Shown: in pieces, positions 59,263-64,000 of the stretch
Position numbering within the stretch: position 1 is the first letter of the stretch
How the letters are laid out: each line of letters starts with the position of its first letter
NCBI GenBank assembly: GCA_036852015.1
Contig: JAANDG010000051.1
Coordinates: 310,001-374,000, forward strand
Origin: Pelodera strongyloides
Lineage: Eukaryota > Nematoda > Chromadorea > Rhabditida > Rhabditidae
DNA length: 64,000 bases
Direction of reading: 5' to 3'
The notes under the pieces: model-generated
Told to the model about the DNA's origin: nothing
Database searches by the model: none
What the model saw: only the letters and a program-made list of their open reading frames with translations
Made by a program: the position numbers and the translations under genes

Positions 59263-59646
59263 AGCGAATTAGCGGTCGATCTCAACAAAAAAATACAAAA
59301 AGAGGAGGAGTAAACAACCGTGCGTTGACCACCGTTTTCCAACCGTGTTTTTTTGGAATTTTACTAGCCAAATTCAAACTATTTTGTCAACATTTCGTCA
59401 TTTGGATGCTGCGGAGTGCGTTAAATTTGAAAAGGCCATCCCTCGATTTTTCTAGGGCCGTGCTAGTATTAAAATCGGCAAATCGCTGAAAGCGAATTTT
59501 CCCATACAAAATCGCAAAAAATGGTTGTTTGAGAACATTTTTGTGCAAGATGCACTTATTTGTTTGTGTTTTTATGTTTATTTTCGTTTATAATTTTTTT
59601 CAAACTATTTTTGGTGAAAAAACCCCAAACCGGGTGGTATTTCGCT
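59263..59646. mobile_element. T1-related element (diverged, 384 bp)
   Basis: TTAA at 59259-59262 and 59647-59650. Ends AGCGAATTAGCGGTCG / ACCGGGTGGTATTTCGCT, so T1-like, but the interior is unrelated and longer. Located 47 bases beyond the stop codon of CTLD paralogue 2. Confidence 0.75.
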
Positions 59647-59693
59647 TTAAGCTTATGACTACATTTCGCTGTATACATCATCAGTAGCAGTCA

Positions 59694-63378
<3,685 letters not shown>

Positions 63379-63534
63379 TGGACACTTATGGAACCTCGGT
63401 ATATATGTATATGCACGGGACTGTGAATAACGTGAATAACGCGGAGAAGACAAACTGGCAAACCGCTGTGATGCCGAGGCGTATGCAGTATGCTCCTTTT
63501 TACATTTTTTTTTAGCAAGCTGCGAGTTCTTAAT

Positions 63535-63575
63535 CACGAAGTGCATTTGTTGCTAGGAACAATCGCTACGGACCG
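63535..63575. promoter_or_regulatory. Conserved upstream block of CTLD paralogue 2
   Basis: AGTTCTTAATCACGAAGTGC and TTGTTGCTAGGAACAATCGC (followed by TACGG), about 170 bases before the ATG. Matches the duplicated block upstream of paralogue 1 at 57944-58100. Confidence 0.5.
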
Positions 63576-63579
63576 TTAA

Positions 63580-64000
63580 TTGTACTAACAACATCGCCAA
63601 CAGTGATTTAGGGAAGGGAATTCGTTAAAAGAATTTTTGTGTATTCTTGGAAGGGAATGCTACATAAGATGAGGTATTACAAAAAAACATAATACTTATA
63701 ACGCATGGTGTGGTGTGATGTTTCTTTTTGTTTACCTTGATGTTCTCGCACTGAACGTGCGCTACTGCAAACAACTGTATTGTAGTTGCGTGCGTGCATA
63801 TGCACAATCACAACTGTGGCGTTCGCATATACAGTGCGCGTCATATGTTTCCGGGCGTCACACTTATAGGAGCACACCGTTGCGTTATGAGGTTTACGTG
63901 CCGCATTACATTGCGCGTCAAGTTTTCTACGTTCCCGTCCATGTTGTTCTATAAATATGCTGTCTCTTGTCTTGTATTTTATTTAATAACATACTTCCCG
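63580..64000. other. Window edge, no supportable gene
   Basis: Short frames on both strands without domain or splice support. A repeated GCGTG/ATGCAC-rich stretch lies near 63780-63850. Confidence 0.4.

Overview
The window is eukaryotic nuclear DNA. It has intron-rich genes with short exons, TTTCAG-type 3' splice sites, a nuclear tRNA gene, long CT microsatellites and many palindromic repeats. The gene content points to a nematode: a seven-helix receptor resembling the nematode SRT/SRX chemoreceptors, two tandem secreted genes with a PAN/CW-like cysteine module plus a C-type-lectin-like domain, and a TINAG-like cathepsin-B-fold protein. Two start codons lie within 3-5 bases of a strong TTTCAG, as expected for spliced-leader trans-splicing. 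The species was not identified. All gene models were built by hand from frames, splice consensus and exon-phase arithmetic.

Layout. 0.3-1.15 kb: a single-exon ORF (-) resembling a LINE ORF1 product, with a 15-bp coding tandem repeat. 3.6-15.4 kb: an eight-exon LRR type I membrane protein (+). 4.5 kb, in its first intron: tRNA-Arg(UCG) (-). 17.8-25.5 kb: a TINAG-like gene (-), first exon not found. 30.4-32.5 kb: a six-exon gene for an unrecognised secreted protein (-). 38.0-41.75 kb: an SRT-like GPCR (+). 42.2-57.6 kb and 59.7-63.4 kb: tandem PAN/CTLD paralogues (-). They share exon phases and nearly identical exon lengths, but one gene is four times longer because of transposons in its introns.

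Between and inside the genes are many short palindromic elements that fall into at least eight families. All appear to sit at TTAA targets and to begin with AG just inside the target. One of them, at 46.6-53.2 kb in an intron of the first lectin gene, is long. It carries a seven-exon gene for a 195-aa protein I do not recognise, and its left arm is split by another element with different termini and a second unrecognised gene (160 aa). A 1.1-kb internally deleted relative lies nearby. This nested structure is the most likely place for something undescribed.

Where nothing is listed (about 1.2-3.6, 7.0-9.3, 15.4-16.4, 25.5-28.0, 32.6-33.7, 36.4-37.7, 57.9-59.2 and 63.6-64.0 kb) I see AT-rich noncoding DNA with scattered repeat remnants and no supportable gene.
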